Assembly: GCF_900129465.1 (NCBI RefSeq)
Contig: NZ_FSRA01000001.1
Span: forward strand, 3,846,482-3,910,481
Length of the DNA: 64,000 bases
Origin: Chitinophaga niabensis
GTDB lineage: Bacteria; Bacteroidota; Bacteroidia; Chitinophagales; Chitinophagaceae
Direction: 5' to 3'
Shown piece after piece: positions 18,712 through 27,442 of the stretch (position 1 is the first letter of the stretch; each line of letters opens with the position of its first letter). The position numbers and the translations under genes are program-made. The notes beneath the pieces were generated by a model. That model was not told where the DNA came from, searched no databases, and saw only the letters and a list, made by a program, of their open reading frames with translations.

Positions 18712-19506
18712 TTATTGGACTGCTATGGGCTCACTATAGAAGAAATCGTCGTATGCCACCAGGTCTTTTGTACCGCCATCGCTGAGGTCTTTTACCCCGG
18801 TAGCCAGTTTAGCGTTACCAGCCACTATCCTGACCTTTGTTACCTGTGATTCCGGGAAAAATACACCGAGGAAGGAGAAAGCCGCCCCGGCCTTTTTAAC
18901 AGGGGCTTTCACTACCCCCAGGCTCGTACTGCCGTTAAAGCATTCCAGGAAGGTAGAATTAGCATCGTCCACATCAGAGAAGATGATACCGAAGCCTTTA
19001 ACAAAAGCGCTGGTGTTGGTGCCGGCTACTTTGAATTCTACTTCTGAAACGTTTGAATTCACAGAGACGATCAGCTTCTTCTGGCTGAAGGGAATGAATT
19101 CATCCGCATAAGAAGCATCTATCTGTGCAAAGCTGGTACTGTCCAATCTCAAAGGCAAACTGGCGGCAGTATATATCAATCCTCTTTTACGGCCGTTCGC
19201 TCCTGCAGGATCAGTGAGATTGAAGAAGTCTGCCGGGAAAAGATCGTTATTGGTAAGATTAGGCGGTACGCCATCCCAGTTCACTTCTCTTCTGCCTGTA
19301 GTAGCTCCCGGCGCATTGTTCACCGGATCGCCAATCTGTGCGCGGAAGTTGTTGATCTGTGTAACAATAGTGGCACTGTCTCCTGCTGATTGAAAAACGG
19401 TGACCTTTACTTTTGGAGGTACTTCGTAATGATCGTTATTGTCCTTATCACAGCTGGCCTGTAGCAGGCTCAACAGGAATATTACGCCGAACGTGATCTG
19501 TTTCAT
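18712..19506 (-). CDS. Lipoprotein of unknown function
   Basis: A 264-aa protein with a lipoprotein signal (LLSLLQASC). The mature part is mostly beta-strand, with GFGIIFSDVDDANSTFLECF, SFLGVFFPE and a terminal AYDDFFYSEP. These features are often seen in secreted beta-sandwich (PEP-CTERM-like) proteins, but I do not recognise a named family and it has no sorting tail. It lies between the kinase gene and the divergent RiPP precursor, with GGGGAT-rich DNA upstream, so it may belong to the two-component regulon. Confidence 0.82.
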   Translation of the reverse strand: MKQITFGVIFLLSLLQASCDKDNNDHYEVPPKVKVTVFQSAGDSATIVTQINNFRAQIGDPVNNAPGATTGRREVNWDGVPPNLTNNDLFPADFFNLTDPAGANGRKRGLIYTAASLPLRLDSTSFAQIDASYADEFIPFSQKKLIVSVNSNVSEVEFKVAGTNTSAFVKGFGIIFSDVDDANSTFLECFNGSTSLGVVKAPVKKAGAAFSFLGVFFPESQVTKVRIVAGNAKLATGVKDLSDGGTKDLVAYDDFFYSEPIAVQ

Positions 19507-19543
19507 GTGTAAGATTTGGGGTTATAAATAATAGTGTAAAGAT

Positions 19544-19606
19544 GGGGATGGATAGAAGTGTGTGCAATCCCCGGATGTGTTAGCGGGGATCACTCAATGT
19601 GGGGAT
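19544..19606. promoter_or_regulatory. Cluster of GGGGAT motifs including an ATCCCCG-N10-CGGGGAT inverted repeat
   Basis: GGGGAT occurs at 19544-19549, 19585-19590 and 19601-19606. The middle copy is the right arm of a perfect 7-bp inverted repeat (19567-19573 / 19584-19590). The spacer is 10 nt against 6 nt in the boxes around the kinase genes. It lies in the 186-bp divergent region between the lipoprotein gene and the precursor gene, so one regulator could control both. Confidence 0.45.
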
Positions 19607-19692
19607 GAGTATGTTAATTTTATCCGTTACTGTAACCTTTGCAAAACAGGCCCGTTTTAAGAATAGTTGCATTCACTCCTAAAACGACCAAA

Positions 19693-19851
19693 ATGAAATT
19701 GCCCAAAACTTTACTTAGCGCTGTTCTTATTGGCATTGCTGTTCAAACAATGACATCCTGTGGAAAAGAAAAAGCACCCGATCCAAAGGAAAAGCAAAAA
19801 CAGGAAGAGAAAAAACAGCCTGATGGCTGCCCCGCTTGCGGAATGGGTTAA
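19693..19851 (+). CDS. Candidate RiPP precursor with CPACGMG core (chryseobasin-like), lipoprotein-type leader
   Basis: A 52-aa peptide starting at the ATG at 19693. Residues 1-22 form a signal with a plausible lipobox (TMTSC, Cys23). Residues 24-45 are a Lys/Glu/Pro-rich linker. The last seven residues are CPACGMG (Cys46, Cys49). From memory, a CPACGMG-type C terminus is the site modified in ChrA, the chryseobasin precursor, by the SAM-dependent DUF692 enzyme ChrH. Here a DUF692 enzyme gene begins 47 bp downstream. Expected but unproven: the two C-terminal Cys are oxidatively rearranged. The alternative of an ordinary small lipoprotein does not explain the conserved tail next to an MNIO enzyme. 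Confidence 0.8.
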   Translation: MKLPKTLLSAVLIGIAVQTMTSCGKEKAPDPKEKQKQEEKKQPDGCPACGMG

Positions 19852-19898
19852 TCTCTCTGAACACACCATGCTATTTGATCATCTTTTAAACCGGATGG

Positions 19899-21011
19899 GT
19901 GCCAAAAATATTATCAGCAGTTGCCTGCAACCTGGACAACGATATACTTGCTGCCTGCCTTCCATTAATGCAGGAATCAAGAGTGGAAGCGCTTGAATGG
20001 TCTTTTGATGCATTGTATAAAGTAAAAGATATTCCATCCTGGTTTATAGAATTATTAACCGCCTACAGCGATGAGAAAAGGCTGATCGGGCATGGTGTGT
20101 TCTTCTCACTGTTTTCCGGCAAATGGCTGAAAGAACAGGAGAACTGGCTGAAACAACTGAAACAAACCTGTACTGAGTTCCAGTTTGATCATATCACGGA
20201 ACATTTTGGCTTCATGACAGGAAAAGATTTCCATCATGGTGCTCCATTAAATATCCCTTATACTTCCACCACGCTGAACATTGGCCGGGACAGGCTGAAA
20301 AGGATCTATGATGTTTGCAGATGCCCTGTAGGATTAGAAAACCTTGCCTTCTCCTATTCTCTTGATGAAGTAAAACGGCACGGTGATTTTTTAGAACAGC
20401 TTCTTTCGCCTGTAAATGGGTTCATCATCCTGGACCTGCATAATCTCTACTGCCAGATCCACAACTTCAATATTTCCTTTGATGATATCATTGCGCTTTA
20501 TCCATTAGACAGGGTAAGGGAGATCCATATTTCAGGTGGCAGCTGGGAAGGTTCTTTGGTTGATCCTCCCCGGCAGATCAGGCGGGATACACATGATGAT
20601 GCTGTGCCGGAAGAAGTTTTTCATCTGTTGGAAAATACTATTGAGCGATGCCCTAACCTCAAATACATTGTACTGGAACAATTGGGAAATGGGTTATCAA
20701 CTGATGAAAGCAAAACTACTTTCTACCAGGACTTCCTGAAGATGGAAAGTATTGCCGGGCGTTTTTCCTCTCAGGGAAAGCAGACCTTTGTTCCTTTATC
20801 ACCTTGGCAAACAGGGTATCCTGTGGAAGATGAAACCCTTTATCAGCAGCAGCGGGAACTTTCTTCTATCCTGGAATCTGCTGCTTCTTATGAAACAGCA
20901 GTGAACGCGCTTTCTGTTTCTTCCCTTGCTCAATCTGATTGGGGAATTGAGCATTGGGAGCCATATATGATAGAAACGGCTATTAAGATAGCGCAGAAGT
21001 GGAAGAAATAA
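19899..21011 (+). CDS. DUF692 / MNIO-family multinuclear iron oxidative enzyme
   Basis: A 370-aa TIM-barrel protein from a GTG at 19899; the frame closes at TAA 19887 just upstream, so this is the only good start. An ATG at 19868 is out of frame. Family metal-ligand positions are all present: His65 (GHGVFF), Glu101-His102 (ITEHFGF), Glu147 (GLENLAF), Asp179 and Asn182 (LDLHNLY), His210 (EIHISGG), Asp230 and His232 (RRDTHDD), and Glu260 (VLEQ). MNIO enzymes use two or three iron ions and oxygen to modify Cys in peptides; MbnB and ChrH are examples. The ~70-residue C-terminal extension after the barrel is not a recognisable methyltransferase. No MbnC/DUF2063 partner gene is adjacent, as expected for a ChrH-like rather than MbnBC-like system. 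Confidence 0.9.
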   Translation: MPKILSAVACNLDNDILAACLPLMQESRVEALEWSFDALYKVKDIPSWFIELLTAYSDEKRLIGHGVFFSLFSGKWLKEQENWLKQLKQTCTEFQFDHITEHFGFMTGKDFHHGAPLNIPYTSTTLNIGRDRLKRIYDVCRCPVGLENLAFSYSLDEVKRHGDFLEQLLSPVNGFIILDLHNLYCQIHNFNISFDDIIALYPLDRVREIHISGGSWEGSLVDPPRQIRRDTHDDAVPEEVFHLLENTIERCPNLKYIVLEQLGNGLSTDESKTTFYQDFLKMESIAGRFSSQGKQTFVPLSPWQTGYPVEDETLYQQQRELSSILESAASYETAVNALSVSSLAQSDWGIEHWEPYMIETAIKIAQKWKK

Positions 21012-21054
21012 ATTGGCTATGACTGACGTGGTGATGTTGAGCTACTCCGCCAAC

Positions 21055-21086
21055 AAAAAAGGGACTGCCCCAAAATGAGGCAGTCC
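21055..21086. terminator. Bidirectional terminator between convergent genes
   Basis: Perfect 8-bp stem GGACTGCC/GGCAGTCC (21062-21069 / 21079-21086). Six A precede it, giving a T6 tail for the minus-strand transcript, and T-rich DNA follows on the plus strand. It closes both the MNIO cassette and the minus-strand operon ending at 21126. Confidence 0.8.
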
Positions 21087-21125
21087 GTTTCCTTATCTTA
21101 TACGCTATTTTCTTTCTTGTCCACA

Positions 21126-22577
21126 CTATCTTTTAACGGCCTCCATCTCTCCCCATGTAGTCATCACTGGGCAGGTAGCGGGGCCGGTAGTTCTATATGC
21201 CACCACATTATAGTATTGCCCGGTAAGCGTAGTGGCACCATTATTTCTGTCTGCAGTTGTCTGCACCATATTCGTGTACACATAATTGTTATGAAACCTC
21301 CGGGCCAGGAATGGCTGTACCACTGTTCCCGTCGTGGAAGTGGGGGAAGTTGTGCGGATGATCCTTGACAATACGGTTGACTGGCCTGCATTGGGATGAA
21401 ATGCCGCAGAATAACGTACTTCCACGATCTGTCCCGGATCAATATCCATCGGACCCACAGAATATAACACCTGTGGTGTGGCCGTGAGTTCGGAAATAGC
21501 TGAGGTGGATTGCTGGAAGAAATTGCCGGGAGCACTTTCTCTTAATTCCACAAACATATCTCCGTACAAATTAGGGCCGAAGCCTTCTATGAAAAGTGGC
21601 TGACCCGTCCAGCCATAAGCATATAACACAGAGTTGAAGAATACATTACTGGTTGCTGCTGCATAATAATTACCAGCGGCGGGAGACATGGTGGAATGAT
21701 GTTCTCCCCAGGTAATACCACTCTGGCTGGCTGGTAAAAGGGTGGTTCCACCAGTAGCTGTAGCTGAACTTCCCTGGATCAATGATCTTCCCAAACGCTG
21801 ATGAGAGCCATCGTTGGGTACTTCCGCCGTTGCTTCAATATGATGGCGCACATCTACCATAGTGCCTGCAGGAATAGAAAGCGGCCCCACGGAAAACTCC
21901 ACATGTTTATTGGGAGCATCGATAGGCACACTAAATTTCAGTGCTCCTCCCCTGTATGGGGCTTTGGGCAACAACATACCGGAAGCTTTATACCATGTTA
22001 CTCCCCGTTCCAATACTGCCACTAACTCTCCTCCTCCGGGAACAGTATAATTGGGTGCCTGAGAGCTGGTGCTGCCGCCATACACCACCGCATTAATGTA
22101 AATACTATTAGATGGTGCTGTGAACTGGAATGATCCGTTCCGGGCCAGCACTTCGCAGGAACCTTCTTCCGGCACACTGATATTACTGCCGGAAGCTTTG
22201 GCGATAAATCCCACAAAACCGGCAGAGGTTTGGTCTTTCACGGCATTGTTGGTACCGATCACTACCAGGCAGGCTGCCATCACATTCACGGGGCTGTTGA
22301 TGTTCAACTGCTGCTGAAAATGCGCAGAGAGCACATCTCCCGCCTCTACGGTAATGGGACCTATGGTATACATGATCTGTTTGTTATAGCCCGGATAGTT
22401 ATTAATAGATGTAATGGGCGTAACATTATCTTTCCAATAAGCCACCACTGTACTCAAGGTACTTGCGGGTTGATTTGCTACCGCCAGTTTTTCCAGCTTA
22501 AGCGGCGGCTCTTTATCTGCCTTACAGGAGATCAAAGCCATACCTATACAAGCGGCATAACTACATAAAGTTTTCAT
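21126..22577 (-). CDS. Lipoprotein with three internal beta-sandwich repeats, SusCD-associated
   Basis: A 483-aa lipoprotein (lipobox GMALISC). Three repeats are visible by eye, each opening with a xxVGPhxhxxG pattern: YTIGPITVEAGD, FSVGPLSIPAGT and YSVGPMDIDPGQ. Each is followed by a strand-rich segment of roughly 80-150 residues. I do not recognise a family. It is the last gene of a three-gene unit behind SusC and SusD (25 bp after SusD), the usual place for surface glycan-binding proteins, so ligand binding at the cell surface is a reasonable guess. Confidence 0.8.
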   Translation of the reverse strand: MKTLCSYAACIGMALISCKADKEPPLKLEKLAVANQPASTLSTVVAYWKDNVTPITSINNYPGYNKQIMYTIGPITVEAGDVLSAHFQQQLNINSPVNVMAACLVVIGTNNAVKDQTSAGFVGFIAKASGSNISVPEEGSCEVLARNGSFQFTAPSNSIYINAVVYGGSTSSQAPNYTVPGGGELVAVLERGVTWYKASGMLLPKAPYRGGALKFSVPIDAPNKHVEFSVGPLSIPAGTMVDVRHHIEATAEVPNDGSHQRLGRSLIQGSSATATGGTTLLPASQSGITWGEHHSTMSPAAGNYYAAATSNVFFNSVLYAYGWTGQPLFIEGFGPNLYGDMFVELRESAPGNFFQQSTSAISELTATPQVLYSVGPMDIDPGQIVEVRYSAAFHPNAGQSTVLSRIIRTTSPTSTTGTVVQPFLARRFHNNYVYTNMVQTTADRNNGATTLTGQYYNVVAYRTTGPATCPVMTTWGEMEAVKR

Positions 22578-22601
22578 TGGGTATATTTAAGGGTGAAATA
22601 A

Positions 22602-24170
22602 TCAATTGGTAGGCAGTGGGTAATCTGCCAATGGCTTTTTATCCCACCATACTCTTGTAAAGTTTTCATCTGCTCCCTTCAGCATTCCTACTGCTGCATC
22701 ATATGCCGACCTGTTAGTAGATATTTCCACAGGCGGATAAGTAACCCTTCTCACTAGTTGTGTTCTTGAAATAGCAGGGCTTTCCGAAGCAATAAGTGCA
22801 TATCCTCTCGGATAACCTGTTCTTCTGCGTTCCGCCCAGGCTTCCCATCCATCGGGATACAGCGCCAGCCATTTCTGCGTGATGATCTGCTCCAGCTTTC
22901 TTTCAAAAGTACCCGCATCATCATACAGTACCGGGATGTCACTCATAGCTGGTGTATTCCATTTATCAGCAACAGGTGCCGGTAATGAGGTACTGGTTTG
23001 GTAAGTTGTGATCTGACCGGGCGTAGCAGCTACACGTTCTGAAAGAGAAAGACTGATGCCCTGGTTATATAGATCTTTCGGTGTACCACCCATATTCCAG
23101 CCCCTCAAAGCTCCTTCTGCCCGTAAAAAAGCAACTTCCGCTGCAGAGAGTACCCTATTGGGGGTGAGCGTTCCCTTCCTGTCCGGCGACAACCATTTTG
23201 TGCCTACGAAGGAATTGAGGTTTGCTAATTGTGTGCCTCTTTCTGCTGCAGGCAAACCATTGCGGATACCGGTATACTGACCACCTGTTACGGCCGGCGA
23301 TAAATAATCGGTTAATCTTGGATCGTTGTATCCTTTTAATGCGCTGATCAGCGAAGTGCTGGCGCGGAAATCTATCAGGTAAGTAATGCGGGAAAGGATG
23401 TTCACGCTATTAGTGGTGGTGAGCACATTGGCATTATCTGCATTGGCGGTGATCACCCCTTCGGTGATTGCTTTCTCTGCTTCTGTTTTTGCTTTGGCCG
23501 CGTCTGCGTATGCAATGCGTAATGCAAAACGGAGGCGCAGGGAGTTGGCGAGTTTCAGCCATTTGTCCGCACTGCCGGCATACACCTGATCGTGTGCGCC
23601 GAAACCATTGCCGCCAGGGTTTTGCTTTAATACAGCCGTTGCTTCATCCAGTGTTTTGAAGAAATCAGCATAGATATCTTCCTGTGCATCGTAGGGCACG
23701 CTGCTGGTCTGATCACCGAAATGAGAATAGATAACAGGGCCGAAGTAATCCGTCATCCTGCTATAGATCACTACTTTCCATATTTTAGCGATAGCATTGG
23801 CTACCGTCATGTTGTTTTCCTTTGTCACTTTTTCTGTGAGGAATAACTGCGGTGCGGCATTCACATAAAAATCCTTCCAGAAAAGATCTACCCAGGAACC
23901 GTTCGGGATGAACTGTTCTGTACTGAAGGCCGCAGGTACGGAAGCAAAGTATTGTGCGTAAATATCTGCATGTAATGTTTGCCCTACTTCCACATACACA
24001 GCACATAATCCATGATACTGTGAAAATGCAAATGACTGGCCGATCAATGCAGCGGTTATCTCATTTTCCGGCAACAGGTTTTCCGGTGTGTTCATGGCAT
24101 CGAACCTTTTCGTGCAACTTTGCAGGAATAAAGTAAGTGTGGCCACGAAAAGCAAAAAATACTTTTTCAT
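22602..24170 (-). CDS. SusD-like (SusD-like_2 type) nutrient-binding lipoprotein
   Basis: A 522-aa lipoprotein (lipobox LFLQSC). The N terminus RFDAMNTPENLLPENEI, GSADKWLKLANSLRLRFALR, AEVAFLRAEGALRGW and the ending GMLKGADENFTRVWWD are typical of the SusD-like_2 branch rather than classical SusD. It pairs with the SusC gene that ends 6 bp upstream. Confidence 0.93.
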   Translation of the reverse strand: MKKYFLLFVATLTLFLQSCTKRFDAMNTPENLLPENEITAALIGQSFAFSQYHGLCAVYVEVGQTLHADIYAQYFASVPAAFSTEQFIPNGSWVDLFWKDFYVNAAPQLFLTEKVTKENNMTVANAIAKIWKVVIYSRMTDYFGPVIYSHFGDQTSSVPYDAQEDIYADFFKTLDEATAVLKQNPGGNGFGAHDQVYAGSADKWLKLANSLRLRFALRIAYADAAKAKTEAEKAITEGVITANADNANVLTTTNSVNILSRITYLIDFRASTSLISALKGYNDPRLTDYLSPAVTGGQYTGIRNGLPAAERGTQLANLNSFVGTKWLSPDRKGTLTPNRVLSAAEVAFLRAEGALRGWNMGGTPKDLYNQGISLSLSERVAATPGQITTYQTSTSLPAPVADKWNTPAMSDIPVLYDDAGTFERKLEQIITQKWLALYPDGWEAWAERRRTGYPRGYALIASESPAISRTQLVRRVTYPPVEISTNRSAYDAAVGMLKGADENFTRVWWDKKPLADYPLPTN

Positions 24171-24176
24171 CTTTAT

Positions 24177-27100
24177 CTATTTAAAGTTGATCTTAATATT
24201 GGCCCCAAATGAACGGGAAGGCGGCAAGGCAAACGACTGGAAACCTTCAGAAATAGTTCCGGTACCTTGTGTGTAATCAGGATCAAGCCCTTTTGCATCC
24301 CTGTGGATGAAGAAAAGGTTCCTGCCTACCAGGGATACCTGTATGGCTGCCAGTGGCCCCCTGTTGAAAAGAGAAGATGGTAACTGGTATCCCAGCGTGA
24401 ATTCCCGCAGCCTGGTATTGGTAGCTTTACGCATGAACATTTCTCCGACAGGTGCTGTTCTTCCTCCCAGGAATTGCCAGAGTTGCTGTGCATTCACTGC
24501 TTTATCATTTTCTGATCCATCCGGTTTAGCAGAAGCATATTCGGTGAGGATGTTCTTTCCAAATAACAAACCACCATCCCTGCCTTGCAGCGTGGCTTCT
24601 GTTAAGCCTTCCCCATAAAGGATGGCATCTGTGAAAGAAGCAATATCTCCTCCCTGCTTGTGGCTGATCACAATGCCTGCACTCCAGTTCTTATAAGCGA
24701 AGGAAGTGGAAATGCCGCCTGTCCAGTCAGGGTTTACATTTCCCAGTAATACTGTTTTTCCCGGTGTGGTCTGCGGAAGACCATTTGTGCCTACAAGCAC
24801 ACGGCCTTTGCTGTCCCGCACAAAACCTTTACCATAGATCTGTCCGAAAGGGCGGCCTTCTTCCAGCACAAAATTTCGCATGTAGGTGTCACCACCCACT
24901 ATCAGGGAAGGGATGGCATCGGAGAGTTCCAGTACCACGTTATCGTTCTTAGCGAAATTGAAGTTGAGGTCCCAGGAGAAATTGCCGGACCTTATGGGTG
25001 TAGTGTTCAGGATCACTTCAATTCCTTTATTCCTTACATCACCCCCATTGGTGTATAAACTCAGGGCGCCACTTCCAACAGGTAATGCCTGCAGGAATAT
25101 CTGGTTACTGGTATTAGTCTGATAGGCTGTAACATCCAGGCTTATACGATCATGCAAGAGACGTAGTTCAAGACCAACTTCTGTAGAACGGGTTATTTCC
25201 GGTTTCAGGTTTTTATTGGGTAAAGTGGAGCTGAGTGATAAATAACCCAGGTTGCCTCCAGGGGCGCTGGCTGCGAAACGTTGTAACAGTCCGGGTGAAG
25301 CACCGTTACCCACTTGTGCTAGGGAACCTCTCAGTTTCAGGTAAGTGATGGTTTGCGGCAGCTTCACCAGTTCTGACAGCACTGCACTAATACCCGCCGA
25401 AGGATAAAAATACGAACGGTTGTTTGCTGCCAGGGTAGAACTCCAATCATTCCTGCCCGTTAATTCCAGGAAGATGGCATCTTTCCACCCTACTTGTGCA
25501 TTTGCATACAGGGACTGTGTTTCCATTTCCACCACTGGCGTGTAACCGGCAACGGGGGCTAATGAGATATTTGATAATGCAAAGAAATTAGGTACGCTCA
25601 TACCTGTTCCGGTATTGGCGGTCAGCAGATCTCCAGTGGTATTCCTTATTTCACCACCGGCGTTAGCGCCCAGCGACCAATCTTTGTTCAATTGTTTTTT
25701 ATAGCTCAGCAGGAAGTCGCCATTCAGCAATAATGCAGAACCTTTCCCTACGGCATATCTTCCGGAGGGATCGCGGTAAGTGCCGTAATAGGATTTTTCT
25801 TCGGATGAATTATTCTCTCCGTCGAAAGATCCACGTACCATTACACGGAATTCTTCTGTAAACTGGTAAGAAAGGGATACCAGTCCCATCAGGCGGTCTA
25901 CTTTATTATAGCGCAGATTACGCAACAATGCCCAGTAAGGATTAGCACCTGTAACTGTACCCGGGCTCCAGTAATTCTGCTTCATCACGCCCAGCACGGG
26001 ATCCTTATATTCAAAATGGGTGAGCTCCTGGTCCCTGATACTGGAAGGCATGGTAGCGATCTGGCGGAGCGGGTTAAAAGAAGACTCTCCTTCATCCAGC
26101 TGGTTGCTGATCTTTTGCTTCATGTAATCCAGCTTGGTATCCAGCGTTAGTTTTTTTGTGAGTTGGTTAGTGACACGTATTGCTGCATTGTGGCGGGAAA
26201 GCTCGTTACCGGGCAATACACCGTCTCCACTGGTATGGGTATAAGTGAAGAGGGTTTTGGATTTCTCCGTGCCGGTGCTTACAGAAAGATTGGTAGCGAA
26301 GTTGCTGCCGTTATTGAATACATTCTCACGGGCTTTTCTGTCTGGCAGGTAACTGTATTGTTTTCCTGCATCAGCAGGATCGAGTGACCAGGTATCTACC
26401 ATGCGGCCATCCATTTTCGGACCCCAGGAAGATTCAGAAGTTTTCAGGAAAGTACCAGAGACGCCTTGCCCGTATTCATATTGAAAAGGGGTGGAATGAA
26501 TAGGTGTTTCCACCATGTAAGTGGAGTTCAGGCTTACATTCACACCTTGTCTTCCTTTTTTTGTTTCAATCACGATCACACCGTTCTGCCCTGCGCTGCC
26601 ATATAGTGCAGCAGCGTTTGCACCTTTCAGCACGTTCAGGGAAGCGATGTTATCTGTATTGATATCAGCAGGGCTGGCACGGGTAACTACACCATCTATC
26701 ACATATAAAGGCTGGCTGTTACCACTGATAGATCTGTTACCACGCAGGATCACCCTTGCCTGTGAACCTACTCCGCTGGAACCGGAACTGATATTCAAAC
26801 CGGCTACTTTACCCTGCAGGGCATTCACCATATTGAGCTCTCTGGCTTCCGTGAGTTCTTTGGCACTTACGCCCTGTGTACTGTAAGTGAGTGTTTTCTT
26901 TTTACGTTCCAGGCCCAGTGCAGTTACCACTACTGTTTCCAGTGCAGTAACAGAAGGCGCCAGTTGAACGGTTAGTTCCGCCTGGCCATTTACCGGTACT
27001 TCTTTTTTCTCGTACCCCGTAAAAGTGAAAACCAGGATGGCATCTGCCCCTGCGCTGATACTAAAACGGCCATTCTCATCCGTAATAGCATGGCGCTCTC

Positions 27101-27314
27101 CTCCTTTCAGGAGAATGGTTACACCCGGCATGGGTTTACCATCTTCCCCATTTACCACTCCTTTAACGGCCCGGTCCTGTGCATGAGCAAATATGGAGAT
27201 CAGGAGCAATATGCTTCCTGCGAAAAGCCATGATGCGGCTTTGCGTAACATTCGGGAATAGCTGCGAGCTACAGGCAAATAACACCCTGTGCTCAACAGA
27301 TAGTTTACAGCCAT
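24177..27314 (-). CDS. SusC/RagA-family TonB-linked outer-membrane transporter
   Basis: A 1045-aa receptor without an STN domain. A more typical signal peptide begins at Met22 (27251, MLRKAASWLFAGSILLLIS), so the start may be there. The order is a carboxypeptidase-regulatory-like domain (GEDGKPMPGVTILLKGG), plug motifs (LQGKVAGLNI, QPLYVIDGV, VLKGANAAALYGSAGQNGVI) and barrel ending LKI-NF-like (FGANIKINFK). It heads the SusC-SusD-lipoprotein unit and has two operator-like sites 42-78 nt upstream of the ATG, so it is probably under the local LacI-type regulator. Confidence 0.93.
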   Translation of the reverse strand: MAVNYLLSTGCYLPVARSYSRMLRKAASWLFAGSILLLISIFAHAQDRAVKGVVNGEDGKPMPGVTILLKGGERHAITDENGRFSISAGADAILVFTFTGYEKKEVPVNGQAELTVQLAPSVTALETVVVTALGLERKKKTLTYSTQGVSAKELTEARELNMVNALQGKVAGLNISSGSSGVGSQARVILRGNRSISGNSQPLYVIDGVVTRASPADINTDNIASLNVLKGANAAALYGSAGQNGVIVIETKKGRQGVNVSLNSTYMVETPIHSTPFQYEYGQGVSGTFLKTSESSWGPKMDGRMVDTWSLDPADAGKQYSYLPDRKARENVFNNGSNFATNLSVSTGTEKSKTLFTYTHTSGDGVLPGNELSRHNAAIRVTNQLTKKLTLDTKLDYMKQKISNQLDEGESSFNPLRQIATMPSSIRDQELTHFEYKDPVLGVMKQNYWSPGTVTGANPYWALLRNLRYNKVDRLMGLVSLSYQFTEEFRVMVRGSFDGENNSSEEKSYYGTYRDPSGRYAVGKGSALLLNGDFLLSYKKQLNKDWSLGANAGGEIRNTTGDLLTANTGTGMSVPNFFALSNISLAPVAGYTPVVEMETQSLYANAQVGWKDAIFLELTGRNDWSSTLAANNRSYFYPSAGISAVLSELVKLPQTITYLKLRGSLAQVGNGASPGLLQRFAASAPGGNLGYLSLSSTLPNKNLKPEITRSTEVGLELRLLHDRISLDVTAYQTNTSNQIFLQALPVGSGALSLYTNGGDVRNKGIEVILNTTPIRSGNFSWDLNFNFAKNDNVVLELSDAIPSLIVGGDTYMRNFVLEEGRPFGQIYGKGFVRDSKGRVLVGTNGLPQTTPGKTVLLGNVNPDWTGGISTSFAYKNWSAGIVISHKQGGDIASFTDAILYGEGLTEATLQGRDGGLLFGKNILTEYASAKPDGSENDKAVNAQQLWQFLGGRTAPVGEMFMRKATNTRLREFTLGYQLPSSLFNRGPLAAIQVSLVGRNLFFIHRDAKGLDPDYTQGTGTISEGFQSFALPPSRSFGANIKINFK

Positions 27315-27355
27315 AATACATTCAATTTTGGTTAATTAGTTAATGTGATCCTGGT

Positions 27356-27392
27356 TGACAGTACGCTCCCATGGGGGACGTTAACGTACCCG
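27356..27392. promoter_or_regulatory. Tandem LacI-type operator candidates upstream of SusC
   Basis: The stronger site, 27379-27392, reads CGGGTACGTTAACG on the minus strand. Extended to 20 bp (27373-27392) it pairs at 8 of 10 positions around TT|AA. A second site, GTACGCTCCC (27361-27370), is identical to the one upstream of the LacI gene. Confidence 0.65.
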
Positions 27393-27442
27393 TAAAATGA
27401 ATAAATGAATCCTTATCCTATTGACTAGCTAATGATATGGTA

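Noticed and set aside
19639..19692. N-terminal extension of the RiPP precursor from a TTG
   Set aside because: The ATG at 19693 gives a normal signal peptide; the extension puts charged residues before it.
19760..19996. Open frame overlapping the RiPP precursor and the MNIO start, with an ATG at 19868
   Set aside because: Out of frame with the DUF692 protein and without recognisable sequence; the GTG at 19899 is the only in-frame start after a TAA.
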